The notes under the pieces: model-generated | Databases searched by the model: none | Told to the model about the DNA's origin: nothing | What the model saw: only the letters and a program-made list of their open reading frames with translations | NCBI RefSeq assembly: GCF_024171645.1 | Contig: NZ_JALKAC010000002.1 | Coordinates: 434,001-498,000 of the forward strand | Origin: Flavobacterium sp. HSC-32F16 | Lineage (GTDB): Bacteria; Bacteroidota; Bacteroidia; Flavobacteriales; Flavobacteriaceae | Direction: 5' to 3' | DNA length: 64,000 bases | Position numbers and translations under genes: made by a program | Shown here: one piece after another, positions 1-8,517 of the stretch | How positions within the stretch are numbered: the first letter of the stretch is position 1 | Layout of the letters: each line of letters begins with the position of its first letter

Positions 1-392
1 ATCATTATAACGAAACCGAAGAACTTTTTTATCAATTAGAAGGAAGCATTAAAGTGGTAATTCAGGAAGATGGCCAACGCAAAGAAATGGAATTAAATGC
101 CGGCGATATGTATTTGCATCCTGCAAAAGTACCGCATTCTCCTGTTCGTTCAGAAGGTTCAATAGGATTGGTGATAGAGCGTAAACGTGCAGGACTTGGA
201 TATACTGACGGTTTACTTTGGCATTGCGACAACTGTAATCACAAATTATACGAAGTGTTTTTTGAATTACATAATATCGAAAAAGACTTTCTTCCTCATT
301 TCGAACATTTCTACAATTCAGAAGAATTAAGAACTTGCGATAATTGCGGCACCGTAATGGAAACTGATCCTAGATTTACGGCCAAGAAATAA
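1..392 (+). CDS. nbaC: 3-hydroxyanthranilate 3,4-dioxygenase, 5'-truncated by window edge
   Basis: Cupin-fold non-heme iron dioxygenase of the kynurenine pathway, which opens the ring of 3-hydroxyanthranilate on the way to quinolinate and NAD. The open frame begins at base 3, so the gene starts before the window. The visible part opens with HYNETEELFYQLEG, which carries the His and Glu iron ligands known in this family. The third ligand lies in VPHSP. The C-terminal tail has two CDNC pairs (CDNCNH and CDNCGT), the rubredoxin-like iron site of the bacterial enzymes. A hairpin terminator follows at 419-451. The family call is firm; the gene symbol follows common bacterial usage. Confidence 0.93.
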   Translation, partial: HYNETEELFYQLEGSIKVVIQEDGQRKEMELNAGDMYLHPAKVPHSPVRSEGSIGLVIERKRAGLGYTDGLLWHCDNCNHKLYEVFFELHNIEKDFLPHFEHFYNSEELRTCDNCGTVMETDPRFTAKK

Positions 393-418
393 TAGTATTG
401 ATCTCGAGTACGAGTAGT

Positions 419-451
419 AAACCCGACAGGTTTTTAAAACTTGTCGGGTTT
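419..451 (+). terminator. 33-nt hairpin terminator, repeat copy 1
   Basis: Near-perfect palindrome with arms AAACCCGACAGGTTTT and AAAACTTGTCGGGTTT around a single T, followed by a T-rich tract. It lies just after the dioxygenase gene. The same 33-nt sequence, one base different, recurs at 47458-47490. Confidence 0.85.
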
Positions 452-470
452 ATTTTTATGTTAAAGAAAA

Positions 471-499
471 TTGAGTATGTCATTTTTGATATATATTTG
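471..499 (+). promoter_or_regulatory. Bacteroidota-type promoter for the HTH gene
   Basis: TTG at 471-473 and TATATTTG at 492-499, an 18-bp gap, fit the -33/-7 pattern (TTTG, TAnnTTTG) of the Bacteroidota primary sigma factor. The gene starts 31 nt further on. Confidence 0.6.
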
Positions 500-529
500 C
501 ATCAAATATGATATTAAAAACAATCAATT

Positions 530-841
530 ATGATACAGGAAATAATTGCATATAAGAATATAGTAGATAATATTGAATCTTTAATGGATAAATCTCCGTA
601 TAAAAAAAACTATATTATTGAAAAAGTGGGTATTCCAAGCCCAACATTTTATCGAAAATTGAAAACCCAATCATTTACTCCGGATGAAGTATTGTCTATT
701 GTAAAAATACTTTCGCCGGAAGAAGATTTTAAAATACGATTAAAGGCAGAAATAGAAAATGCAAAACGTGAATATGAAGAAGGAAATTTTATGACTCATG
801 AGGAAATGTTACTTGAATTAAAAAAGAAAAACATAATTTAA
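530..841 (+). CDS. HTH protein, antitoxin-like
   Basis: Protein of 103 residues. Residues 20-60 look like a helix-turn-helix (IIEKVGIPSPTFYRKLK). The C-terminal stretch REYEEGNFMTHEEMLLELKK resembles the toxin-wrapping tail of RelB/ParD/Phd-type antitoxins, which often read G-x-hydrophobic-hydrophobic-(S/T)-H-E-E. It has its own promoter. Its stop codon overlaps the stop of the opposing small ORF at 838. The likely role is a DNA-binding antitoxin that represses its own promoter, but no intact toxin follows on the same strand. The family assignment rests on pattern only. Confidence 0.6.
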   Translation: MIQEIIAYKNIVDNIESLMDKSPYKKNYIIEKVGIPSPTFYRKLKTQSFTPDEVLSIVKILSPEEDFKIRLKAEIENAKREYEEGNFMTHEEMLLELKKKNII

Positions 842-1014
842 AAGTTTAAGGTTTTCAAGGGTTTTTGACGATTGTCGTAAAATTCTATTAAATTAATAAT
901 ATGTAAAACCTCAGTTACAAATTTTTGTGCAATTTCATTATTTCGAAATTGTTTTAGATAATTCCTTGTTGTATAAAACGTATAAGTTGCTCTTGAAGAC
1001 CAAACAATTTTCAT
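838..1014 (-). CDS. possible shortened RelE/ParE-like toxin
   Basis: Small ORF of 58 residues from the ATG at 1014; an in-frame start at 1035 would add seven. The beginning MKIVWSSRATYTFYTTRNYL and the following helix (AQKFVTEVLHIINLI) resemble the first half of ParE/RelE ribonuclease or gyrase toxins, which are normally about 95-100 residues. The second half, with the usual catalytic strand residues, is missing. It converges on the HTH gene with a 4-nt overlap, whereas such toxins usually follow their antitoxin on the same strand. It may be a decayed remnant or a chance ORF. Confidence 0.35.
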   Translation of the reverse strand: MKIVWSSRATYTFYTTRNYLKQFRNNEIAQKFVTEVLHIINLIEFYDNRQKPLKTLNF

Positions 1015-1068
1015 TAATAAAAATTTATCGGCCAATATATAAAAATAAACCTACAAATAGTTGAATTT

Positions 1069-2028
1069 TTACAACTCAAATTTTTTCCCCTGTTCAGGAT
1101 AAAGGATCTTCAACCCCAAATCATTTTGATTTTTTAACTGCTCCTTGATTTTGGCAATACTTTTAGCAGGAGGTTTTAAATGCGTAATAATAATTTTAAA
1201 ATTATTTAGGGAACCTTTCCCTGCTATTTCTTCTAAAATATGAAGCTCAGTCATTAAGTGATTTGGAGTTAAATGTCCAAATAAAAATTTATCCGGCTGT
1301 TCATTTGGGAATGAAACCTCAATAAAAATTCCTTTCAATTGTTTACTTTGAACCAAAGGCGAAACAGCAGTCCATAAAGCTTTTAGTTTATCGCTTTTTT
1401 CAACAGAATCAGGTCCTGTATCACCTAAATATAAAGCATAGTCATTGTCATTTTTGATTAAAAAAGCAGTGCTTTCAAAAGGATTCACGTGGCTTAAAGG
1501 AAAAGCCTTAACTGACATAGTTGTATTTGAAATCGGTGTTTCTTCACCTAAATTCAAAGTTTGAAAATGATATTTTTTCAAAGGAAATCCAGGGCCTTTA
1601 TCTCCAAAATTTGCCCAAGTCTGATCATTAAAATAATGATTTTCAATCATTTCCATACATTTTTGAGTCGCATAAACGGTTTTAGAAGAATCGGCTGGAG
1701 AATTGATAATTAATCCCGAAACATGATCTAAATGCGCATGGGAAATCAGATATCCTTTTATATATTTTTTTAAAACCTCGCTGGTCGAAACTTTAAAAAC
1801 TTTGTTTTCAATGGCTTTTTCAATTCCGGTATTTATAGTTCCCGCATCCAAGCAGATAAAATCTTTTGAGTTAGAAGGCGCTAATAAATAAGCCGAAAGA
1901 TTTTTTTCATCAATTCCGCCTTTTATTCCAAGAGGCACAACCTGAAAAGAAGATTTTTGTTCTTTTTGAGAAAAAGCATTAAAAGAAATCAATACAAAAC
2001 AAAGTAAAAGCCTGCCGAAATGGGTCAT
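1069..2028 (-). CDS. class II 3',5'-cyclic-nucleotide phosphodiesterase (MBL fold)
   Basis: Exported metallo-beta-lactamase-fold hydrolase of 319 residues. A signal peptide (MTHFGRLLLCFVLISFNAFS) precedes the fold. The class II PDE motif SHAHLDHVSG (His97, His99, Asp101, His102) is present, with downstream metal ligands in PLSHVNP, LGDTGPD and ITHLKP. This matches the family of yeast Pde1 and bacterial CpdP, which hydrolyse cAMP/cGMP. The signal peptide predicts a periplasmic or outer location, so it would act on extracytoplasmic cyclic nucleotides rather than on a cytoplasmic pool. It is transcribed divergently from the ALDH gene. Confidence 0.85.
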   Translation of the reverse strand: MTHFGRLLLCFVLISFNAFSQKEQKSSFQVVPLGIKGGIDEKNLSAYLLAPSNSKDFICLDAGTINTGIEKAIENKVFKVSTSEVLKKYIKGYLISHAHLDHVSGLIINSPADSSKTVYATQKCMEMIENHYFNDQTWANFGDKGPGFPLKKYHFQTLNLGEETPISNTTMSVKAFPLSHVNPFESTAFLIKNDNDYALYLGDTGPDSVEKSDKLKALWTAVSPLVQSKQLKGIFIEVSFPNEQPDKFLFGHLTPNHLMTELHILEEIAGKGSLNNFKIIITHLKPPAKSIAKIKEQLKNQNDLGLKILYPEQGKKFEL

Positions 2029-2211
2029 GTTTATAATTTTAGGAATACAAATTTCATCAAATTTACTGAATAAATCACTGTTGGTTTGCGTTAATACTTA
2101 TATAATAACACTAATTTTACTTTGTTTTTAATAATTCAATTCGATTTGAAATTAATTCTAAAACAATATCTTTACATAAAAAATATAACAATTTTAACTA
2201 AAAAAGTTACA

Positions 2212-3765
2212 ATGACAACAATAGCATCACAATTTGGCATGAATGAAGCTTTGGAACAACTGGGAATTAAACTGGTTAATGACGGAACTTCAACTGGAAC
2301 AGAAAACTTTTCATCGGGCGAAATTTTAGATAGTTTTTCTCCTGTTGATGGAAAATTAATTGCATCGGTAAAAACTTCTACACTTGAAGATTACGAAAAA
2401 GTAATGCGTTCAGCAACAGAAGCTTTTAAAACTTTTAGGCTTATTCCTGCGCCACAACGTGGTGAAATTGTACGTCAGTTTGGAGAAAAATTACGTCAAA
2501 ACAAAGAAGCTTTGGGTAAATTGGTTTCTTATGAAATGGGGAAATCATTACAGGAAGGTTACGGCGAAGTTCAGGAAATGATCGATATCTGTGATTTCGC
2601 AGTTGGATTATCCCGTCAGTTACACGGATTAACGATGCATTCAGAAAGACCCGGCCATAGAATGTACGAACAATACCATTCACTAGGAGTTGTTGGAATC
2701 ATTTCGGCCTTTAATTTTCCGGTTGCCGTTTGGTCTTGGAACACCGCTTTGGCTTGGATTTCAGGAGATGTATGCGTTTGGAAGCCATCTGAAAAAACAC
2801 CTCTTTGCGGTATTGCCTGTCAGAATATAATTGCTCAGGTTATTAAAGAAAATAATCTTCCAGAAGGAATTTCGTGTTTAATAAATGGAGATTACCAAAT
2901 AGGGGAGTTATTGACAAAAGATACTCGTATTCCGTTAATTTCTGCAACAGGTTCTACCAGAATGGGCAAAATTGTGGCACAAACAGTTGCGGGAAGATTA
3001 GGAAAATCTTTATTAGAGTTAGGAGGGAACAATGCTATTATTGTAACGCCTGATGCCGATATTAAAATGACGGTTATTGGCGCTGTTTTTGGCGCTGTAG
3101 GAACGGCAGGGCAGCGTTGTACTTCAACAAGAAGATTGATTATTCACGAAAGTATTTACGATAAAGTAAAAGAGGCGCTTGTTGCAGCTTATAAACAATT
3201 GCGAATTGGAAATCCGCTTGACGAAAACAATCACGTTGGGCCACTTATTGACACGCATGCAGTTGAACAATATGCAATTGCTTTGAACAGAGTTGTTGCC
3301 GAAGGCGGGAAAGTTTTGGTTGAAGGAGGCGTACTTTCTGGCGAAGGTTACGAAAGCGGCTGTTATGTAAAACCTGCAATTGCTGAAGCCGAAAACTCTT
3401 TTGCAATTGTACAGCACGAAACTTTTGCTCCGGTTTTATATCTGGTTAAATATTCTGGAGAGGTAGATAATGCTATCGAAATTCAAAATGGAGTGGCTCA
3501 GGGATTATCGTCTGCAATTATGACAAATAACTTACGGGAAGCCGAAAGATTTTTGTCTGTAGTGGGTTCTGACTGCGGAATTGCCAATGTAAACATTGGA
3601 ACTTCGGGAGCGGAAATTGGAGGGGCTTTTGGTGGTGAAAAAGAAACCGGAGGCGGACGTGAATCAGGTTCTGATGCCTGGAAAATTTATATGAGACGTC
3701 AGACCAATACAATTAATTATACCACAAATCTTCCTTTGGCACAAGGAATCAAATTTGATTTGTAA
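2212..3765 (+). CDS. ALDH7-family aldehyde dehydrogenase (alpha-aminoadipic semialdehyde dehydrogenase type)
   Basis: NAD-dependent aldehyde dehydrogenase of 517 residues from the ATG at 2212; an in-frame TTG at 2122 would add a 30-residue AT-rich extension with no family support. The signatures are GVVGIISAFNFPVAVWSWN, the catalytic Glu segment LLELGGNNA and the catalytic Cys in GTAGQRCTSTRR. These match the ALDH7/antiquitin group, which oxidises alpha-aminoadipic semialdehyde (in equilibrium with piperideine-6-carboxylate) in lysine breakdown. Substrate is inferred from the family. The nearby kynurenine gene might suggest an aminomuconate semialdehyde role, but the sequence favours ALDH7. 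Confidence 0.88.
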   Translation: MTTIASQFGMNEALEQLGIKLVNDGTSTGTENFSSGEILDSFSPVDGKLIASVKTSTLEDYEKVMRSATEAFKTFRLIPAPQRGEIVRQFGEKLRQNKEALGKLVSYEMGKSLQEGYGEVQEMIDICDFAVGLSRQLHGLTMHSERPGHRMYEQYHSLGVVGIISAFNFPVAVWSWNTALAWISGDVCVWKPSEKTPLCGIACQNIIAQVIKENNLPEGISCLINGDYQIGELLTKDTRIPLISATGSTRMGKIVAQTVAGRLGKSLLELGGNNAIIVTPDADIKMTVIGAVFGAVGTAGQRCTSTRRLIIHESIYDKVKEALVAAYKQLRIGNPLDENNHVGPLIDTHAVEQYAIALNRVVAEGGKVLVEGGVLSGEGYESGCYVKPAIAEAENSFAIVQHETFAPVLYLVKYSGEVDNAIEIQNGVAQGLSSAIMTNNLREAERFLSVVGSDCGIANVNIGTSGAEIGGAFGGEKETGGGRESGSDAWKIYMRRQTNTINYTTNLPLAQGIKFDL

Positions 3766-3782
3766 AAAACATAATTTACTGC

Positions 3783-3818
3783 AAAAACCACTTTTTCTAT
3801 TTGGAAGAAGTGGTTTTT
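3783..3818 (+). terminator. hairpin terminator after the ALDH gene
   Basis: Arms AAAAACCACTT (3783-3793) and AAGTGGTTTTT (3808-3818) followed by more T residues, 17 nt after the ALDH stop. Confidence 0.85.
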
Positions 3819-3870
3819 TTTATGCAAAATTTGTAGTAATTTATCTAGATTTGCAGCCAAACCCAAATAA

Positions 3871-4617
3871 ATGAAACATACTTTACTTGCCTTTATAATT
3901 GTAATTTTAGCTGTAAGCTGTAAAAAAGAGACTGATAAAGTTTCTAAAACGACAAAACCAACAACAAAAAATGCTTCAGATTCGTCATCAGCAGGAGAAG
4001 AAGAGGAAATTTTTGATAGTGGTGTTCTGGCAGTTTTTCCTAAAACAGGAAAAAAAGCACAGGATTTTGTTATAGAACCCTATGAAATACAACTTCAGGC
4101 AGAAGGTTTTTTAAACGATGATGAATTAAAAGATATTGTTATTGTTTTAAACAACAAAAATGATAATACTGATATCCGTGCAGCTTTGGTACTTATTAAA
4201 CAACAGGCAGGAGGTTATGTATTGCAGGAAACTTCATGGCATGCATTGAATGCTGAATATTCGTATGAAGGTTATAAACCCTATGATTATGAGAATATTG
4301 AAATTGATAAAGATAAAATTCTTCGTGTTACATTACAGGGAATTGGACCAGTTGGAACGAGACAAACAGAATATAAATACATAAATAATGAGCTGGTTCT
4401 TACCAAGATTCATACTTTTAATATGGGTGCGGGATCGCAAATAGGAGTCGATTATGATTTGATTAACGGAGTTGCTGAGGCGGAGTTGATTAATACAATG
4501 GTTGACAGTATGCCGAGTACAACCCAAAAGAAAAATTTTAAACTTAAAAGACAGCAGCTTTTTGTTGATGATAATCCGGATAGAGTTCTAAATGATTTGC
4601 CAGAAGCTGATTGGTAA
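3871..4617 (+). CDS. uncharacterised lipoprotein
   Basis: Protein of 248 residues with a lipoprotein signal peptide (MKHTLLAFIIVILAVSC; lipobox AVSC, Cys17). A Lys/Thr/Ser/Glu-rich linker of about 35 residues follows, then a globular domain with IQLQAEGFLNDDELKDIVIVL, a segment like the Asp-rich motif of VCBS/FG-GAP-type proteins. No enzymatic motif is seen. It is probably anchored in the inner or outer membrane facing the periplasm. It is the first gene of a same-strand run to 8902. Confidence 0.7.
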   Translation: MKHTLLAFIIVILAVSCKKETDKVSKTTKPTTKNASDSSSAGEEEEIFDSGVLAVFPKTGKKAQDFVIEPYEIQLQAEGFLNDDELKDIVIVLNNKNDNTDIRAALVLIKQQAGGYVLQETSWHALNAEYSYEGYKPYDYENIEIDKDKILRVTLQGIGPVGTRQTEYKYINNELVLTKIHTFNMGAGSQIGVDYDLINGVAEAELINTMVDSMPSTTQKKNFKLKRQQLFVDDNPDRVLNDLPEADW

Positions 4618-4669
4618 AAGGAAACTTAAAAACGTTTCGGGAATTCTCAGTATTATAAAAACAAACAGC

Positions 4670-4945
4670 ATGAAAATATTTATAACACTTTTTCTTTTGG
4701 CCGCGATTGCAGTGTCATTACAATTTTATTTTTTTAACGGTGAAGATCATTCAGAGAATTGGACAACATTAACAATGCCAATTACTATGGTGGTACTTTT
4801 GTGCCTAGTTTATTTTTATAGCCCTAAGAAAACGCTGTATCGCAGGTTTTTTGGCATAATATTGATAATCAGCAGTATAATTTCTGTAATTGTTTTTGGG
4901 CTTTTTTGGTATGTTGTACAATTAGGAAAAGCATTTTCACATTAA
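4670..4945 (+). CDS. small membrane protein, unknown function
   Basis: Protein of 91 residues starting at the ATG at 4670, 52 nt after the lipoprotein stop; a longer in-frame ORF from 4592 overlaps the lipoprotein gene and is less likely. It has three predicted membrane segments (about residues 3-22, 35-50 and 62-85) and a short basic loop (SPKKTLYRRFF). I recognise no family. The next gene starts 8 nt downstream, so it is probably cotranscribed. Confidence 0.6.
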   Translation: MKIFITLFLLAAIAVSLQFYFFNGEDHSENWTTLTMPITMVVLLCLVYFYSPKKTLYRRFFGIILIISSIISVIVFGLFWYVVQLGKAFSH

Positions 4946-4953
4946 AGTCAGGC

Positions 4954-5973
4954 ATGAAATATTTTACAAAAAGAGAAGATAGAATCAATGTATTGTTAAC
5001 CATTTTATTGCTTATTATACTAATTGCAAATTCAATACAAATTTACAATTACAAGGCTGATGAAAGGTTTGAATGGAGCTCAGGTGTTTTAAGTCAAAAA
5101 GGAAATGTAATTCAGGTTAGAACCTGTTATTTTTATCATAGCGGCTATTGGAATTATGATGTAGATAAAAATCTTGTAATAGACGATGGCTGGGATGAAA
5201 TAAATAGTTCTGAAAAAAGTAAGGAAAATTCTTTTTACCCTGATAGTTTGTCGATAACCTGGTTTTCTTACACAGAGAAAAAATTTTATAATGGAAATTT
5301 TAAATTGCCATATTCAACTATTTTAGAGAAGGCCAAAGAACTGAGAACAACAACCAGCCAATATGAAGAAAGTTTTGCTAAAGAGAATCCTGATCAAATT
5401 TCATTGGTATTTTTAGCAGAAGTACTGCCAAAAGGAAAAATTAGGATATGGATTTCTGATGGTGATAAAAAGTTTAAAATTGGACAATATTCTGCTAAAC
5501 CTATAAATGAAACCTGGCATATTTTTGATGATATAGAGGAAAAAGATATAAATTCAAAAATAGATATTGATGAAAAAGCTGCTTTAGTAATGGAAAAGCA
5601 TCGATATAATATTGAACTTAATCTTCCAGATGGATTTGATTTAAAAACGGCCGAAGTTGAATTGTTTAATCAAAACAATTGGAGTCTTGAAAACAGTAAT
5701 AATCAGAAAGCCTTTGTTTTTGATCATATTCCTTCAGGGATGTCTCTTTCATGGGGAAATCATGAACAAAATTTTGCATCACAAATTAGTTTCAACGAAT
5801 TAGAAACTTTAAATACTTTCAGAAAACTGGATGTTTCAGGAAATTCAAAACCTATACTGTTAGAATTGACTGTAAATAATAAAAATGACAGCATTCATAT
5901 AATTTTAAAAAATGAGCAAAACAGGGTAAAAATTGTACCGTCTTACATAGATGTCTACACTTTAGCAAAATAA
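4954..5973 (+). CDS. DUF2931-like membrane-anchored protein
   Basis: Protein of 339 residues from the ATG at 4954, 8 nt after the preceding stop. A single N-terminal membrane helix (VLLTILLLIILIANSIQIY) is followed by a large extracytoplasmic domain. The segment YPDSLSITWFSYTEKKFY followed by a short gap and KLPYS resembles the core motif of DUF2931, a Bacteroidota family of unknown function whose members are often secreted or lipoproteins. No catalytic residues are evident. Family naming is from memory of the motif, so moderate confidence. Confidence 0.6.
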   Translation: MKYFTKREDRINVLLTILLLIILIANSIQIYNYKADERFEWSSGVLSQKGNVIQVRTCYFYHSGYWNYDVDKNLVIDDGWDEINSSEKSKENSFYPDSLSITWFSYTEKKFYNGNFKLPYSTILEKAKELRTTTSQYEESFAKENPDQISLVFLAEVLPKGKIRIWISDGDKKFKIGQYSAKPINETWHIFDDIEEKDINSKIDIDEKAALVMEKHRYNIELNLPDGFDLKTAEVELFNQNNWSLENSNNQKAFVFDHIPSGMSLSWGNHEQNFASQISFNELETLNTFRKLDVSGNSKPILLELTVNNKNDSIHIILKNEQNRVKIVPSYIDVYTLAK

Positions 5974-6052
5974 GAATGATACCGAAGTTGAATGTATACA
6001 TTGCAAGTATGCGTCTTTTAAAACTTCATAAATAAATTTAAAACTACTATTA

Positions 6053-6865
6053 ATGAGTTTAATTTTTTTAGCAGGACTTACACCTTTTGGATACGGATTT
6101 ATAGGAGTGCTTCTTTTGTCTTTTATATTGGCCTATTTTTGGCTGAAATCAAACGGAAAAGAATATAAACTTGGGTGCGCATCTCTTGGTATTGCAGGAT
6201 TTATTATTTGGTTTATTTTAATGTTTCCTACTTTCATTACATTTTCTGTTATAGAAAACGGAAACACAGCAGCTAAAATAGCAATTGTAATTTTTTGGCT
6301 TTTTATCTTGGGATTAATTGCCTATTTCAAATTTGCAAAAGATACTTCCAGCGTAAAAAATCTTATTTTCGGGTTTTTCAAATACCTGTTTTTTTTAATC
6401 GTTTTAGGTTTATTTCTGGTGTTATTTTTTGGAATGGCTTATTATGCTTACCAGCGGCTTTTTACAACAGAAAAAAATGAAGATCCTATTTGGGCAGCCC
6501 TCTTGTGTGTCTTTTTCGTGGCTGTGCTTATTATGGCAGGTTTCGGAATGTTAAACAAAAATAAAGAAGAGACTAAAAAAGTAAAATCAACTTTTAATAG
6601 TTTGAAACAGGCGAAATTAAAACCTGATTCAGTGATAGAACTAAATTTGTCTAAATCAAAATTGAACCAGTTTCCTTTAGAAATATTAGGCTTCAAAAAT
6701 TTGAAATTTCTTATTTTAAGTCATAATGAAATCAGCGAAATCCCAAATGATATCAATAAATTAGATAAGCTTATAGGTATTGATTTAAGTAACAATCCAA
6801 TTTCGGATGCTGAAAGAAACAAGATTCGCAGATTGCTTTCAAACGAAGTTGAAATTGTATTTTAG
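6053..6865 (+). CDS. membrane protein with C-terminal leucine-rich repeats
   Basis: Protein of 270 residues. The first 170 residues hold about five membrane segments. A short linker then leads to a C-terminal domain of leucine-rich repeats: VIELNLSKSKLNQFPLEI, LKFLILSHNEISEIP and LIGIDLSNNPISDAE, three 23-residue units of the LxxLxLSxNxIxxIP type. The repeats probably form a small cytoplasmic protein-binding surface, because the last membrane helix is followed by basic residues. The gene ends about 39 nt before the GIDE/BAM gene and is likely in the same operon. Partner unknown. Confidence 0.75.
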   Translation: MSLIFLAGLTPFGYGFIGVLLLSFILAYFWLKSNGKEYKLGCASLGIAGFIIWFILMFPTFITFSVIENGNTAAKIAIVIFWLFILGLIAYFKFAKDTSSVKNLIFGFFKYLFFLIVLGLFLVLFFGMAYYAYQRLFTTEKNEDPIWAALLCVFFVAVLIMAGFGMLNKNKEETKKVKSTFNSLKQAKLKPDSVIELNLSKSKLNQFPLEILGFKNLKFLILSHNEISEIPNDINKLDKLIGIDLSNNPISDAERNKIRRLLSNEVEIVF

Positions 6866-6903
6866 TGATTTCTGCAAAGAAATTTAATGTAAACTTTTTA
6901 AAA

Positions 6904-7947
6904 ATGAATGAATTTTTTGATTTTCTTACTCAAAATGAAATAGACGGGGGAGTTGTTATATTCCTGATGATTTTCAGTTTAGGAATTGCCTTGTTTCAAA
7001 CCGTAATTTTTTCAGGCTTATTTAATTTAAAGTTTCCAAGCTGGCTGTTTTTTATTTTATCTCCAATGCTTGTTGGAATTAGTTTTCTGATTAATAAAAG
7101 TTATCCTTTTGCGGTTATTTTGTTTTTATTCGCTTCCATTTTTTTATTTGCCATTATCGGAATGATTTATTCAGGTATTAGAAGCAGTAAAGACGAAAAA
7201 AATGAAAGAGAAAAATTCAACAGGAAACATAATATTCAAAAAACACCTTTAGGCAAACAGCTCCTTGGACTTTTAGTTGGAGCTTGTATTATTGCAGCTT
7301 TCTTTTATCTGGCAGAAAATGGTAATTTGAAACTTCTGTTCTTGGTTATTCCCGGTTTTATTATCATCAGCAATATCTTTTTTCCAAGTAAAAAGAGTAA
7401 GTTTATGAGGCTTCAATCTGTTTTGCCAACTTCAAAAATTGCTTCTGCTGCAATGGGACAAGTTGAAGTTGTGGGAGATTTAGAAGAAATAGAGACTATT
7501 ATTTCGCCTTATTTCAGCAAACCCTGTATTGGTTATTATTATAAAATTGAAAAAGAAAGTAAACCGGATGATGATGGACGAACGACGTACAGCACGATTT
7601 TTACAGAATGCAAAACAGGTAAGTTTAAAATAAAAGATGAAACCGGATCTGTAGTTGTAGATGGGGAAGGGCTGGAGTATTATTTTGACCGTGTTGATAA
7701 TCAGGAAGGCGGTAAAACGAGATATTCAGAAACGTATTTAAAAACCAACGATTATATGCTGCTTATTGGTTATGCTTCTTCAGTTAATGGAGAGACCCTC
7801 ATTCAAAAAGGTGATTCCGATTCTGTTTTTGGTATTGCACTTCCCAGAAGTATTTCTTTTAGAAATAAATATAAACCACTTTTAGATTCTCTTTTAACAA
7901 CGCTGTTTTTTATAACGCTTATACTCATTTATATCATTTTAAATTAA
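6904..7947 (+). CDS. membrane protein with GIDE/BAM domain
   Basis: Protein of 347 residues from the ATG at 6904; an upstream GTG at 6865 would overlap the previous stop. About five membrane segments occupy residues 1-175. A domain then reads GQVEVVGDLEEIETIISPYFSKPC (quoted here in part: key residues are the SP and the PC) and CIGYYYKIEKES, followed by a strand-rich region with a DETG turn and a C-terminal helix. This is the pattern of the GIDE/BAM domain of mitochondrial MUL1/MULAN, here without the RING finger. Bacterial members often sit beside LemA, as here. The biochemical function in bacteria is unknown. Confidence 0.7.
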   Translation: MNEFFDFLTQNEIDGGVVIFLMIFSLGIALFQTVIFSGLFNLKFPSWLFFILSPMLVGISFLINKSYPFAVILFLFASIFLFAIIGMIYSGIRSSKDEKNEREKFNRKHNIQKTPLGKQLLGLLVGACIIAAFFYLAENGNLKLLFLVIPGFIIISNIFFPSKKSKFMRLQSVLPTSKIASAAMGQVEVVGDLEEIETIISPYFSKPCIGYYYKIEKESKPDDDGRTTYSTIFTECKTGKFKIKDETGSVVVDGEGLEYYFDRVDNQEGGKTRYSETYLKTNDYMLLIGYASSVNGETLIQKGDSDSVFGIALPRSISFRNKYKPLLDSLLTTLFFITLILIYIILN

Positions 7948-7953
7948 AAAATT

Positions 7954-8517
7954 ATGACTGTTCAAAATATTGCATTAATTGCCGGAATACTGCTTCTTAT
8001 TATATTTTTTAATTTGTTTATCAGAATTTATAATAAACTTGTTCTGCTGAAAAACAATTACGAAAAAGCATTTAGAAACATCGATGTTATTTTGATGCAG
8101 AGAGCAGATGAAGTGCCGGAACTGGTAAAAGTGGCCTCTAAATTTATGGAGCATGAAACCGCTATGCTTACAAGTTTAACCAAATTAAGAACTGATTTTT
8201 TGAATTCAAAAACGGTTGACGAAAAAATTGAAAATGCCAATGAGTTTTCAAAAGCAATGAAAAATCTTTTTGCCGTTTCTGAAAATTATCCAACTCTTGC
8301 CTCTAACACTAATTTTTTGGAATTACAGAAAAGAGTTTCACAAATGGAAGATAAAATTGCCGACAGACGCGAGTTTTTTAACGACAGTGTTAATCTTTAT
8401 AATGTGGGAATCCAAGAGTTTCCTAATTTTATTCTGGCTAAAATAGCAGGATATAAAACACAACATTTATTTGATGTTTCACCAGAAGAAAAGAAATACG
8501 ATGGAATTCAGTTTTAA
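7954..8517 (+). CDS. lemA: LemA family protein
   Basis: Protein of 187 residues with an N-terminal membrane helix (about residues 5-23). A helical domain follows with the LemA hallmarks: YNKLVLLKNNYEKAFRNIDV, a stretch with L-RADEVPELVK, and the C-terminal YNVGIQEFPNFILAKIAGY. LemA proteins have an extracytoplasmic N-terminus and a cytoplasmic helical bundle; their role in most bacteria is unclear. The gene begins 6 nt after the GIDE/BAM gene and overlaps the next gene by 17 nt, so the three are very likely translated from one mRNA. Confidence 0.9.
   Translation: MTVQNIALIAGILLLIIFFNLFIRIYNKLVLLKNNYEKAFRNIDVILMQRADEVPELVKVASKFMEHETAMLTSLTKLRTDFLNSKTVDEKIENANEFSKAMKNLFAVSENYPTLASNTNFLELQKRVSQMEDKIADRREFFNDSVNLYNVGIQEFPNFILAKIAGYKTQHLFDVSPEEKKYDGIQF

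Noticed and set aside
2122..2211. 30-codon N-terminal extension of the ALDH gene from a TTG
   Set aside because: It is Ile/Leu/Lys-rich, encoded by AT-rich leader, and the ALDH7 family starts near MTTIASQFG.
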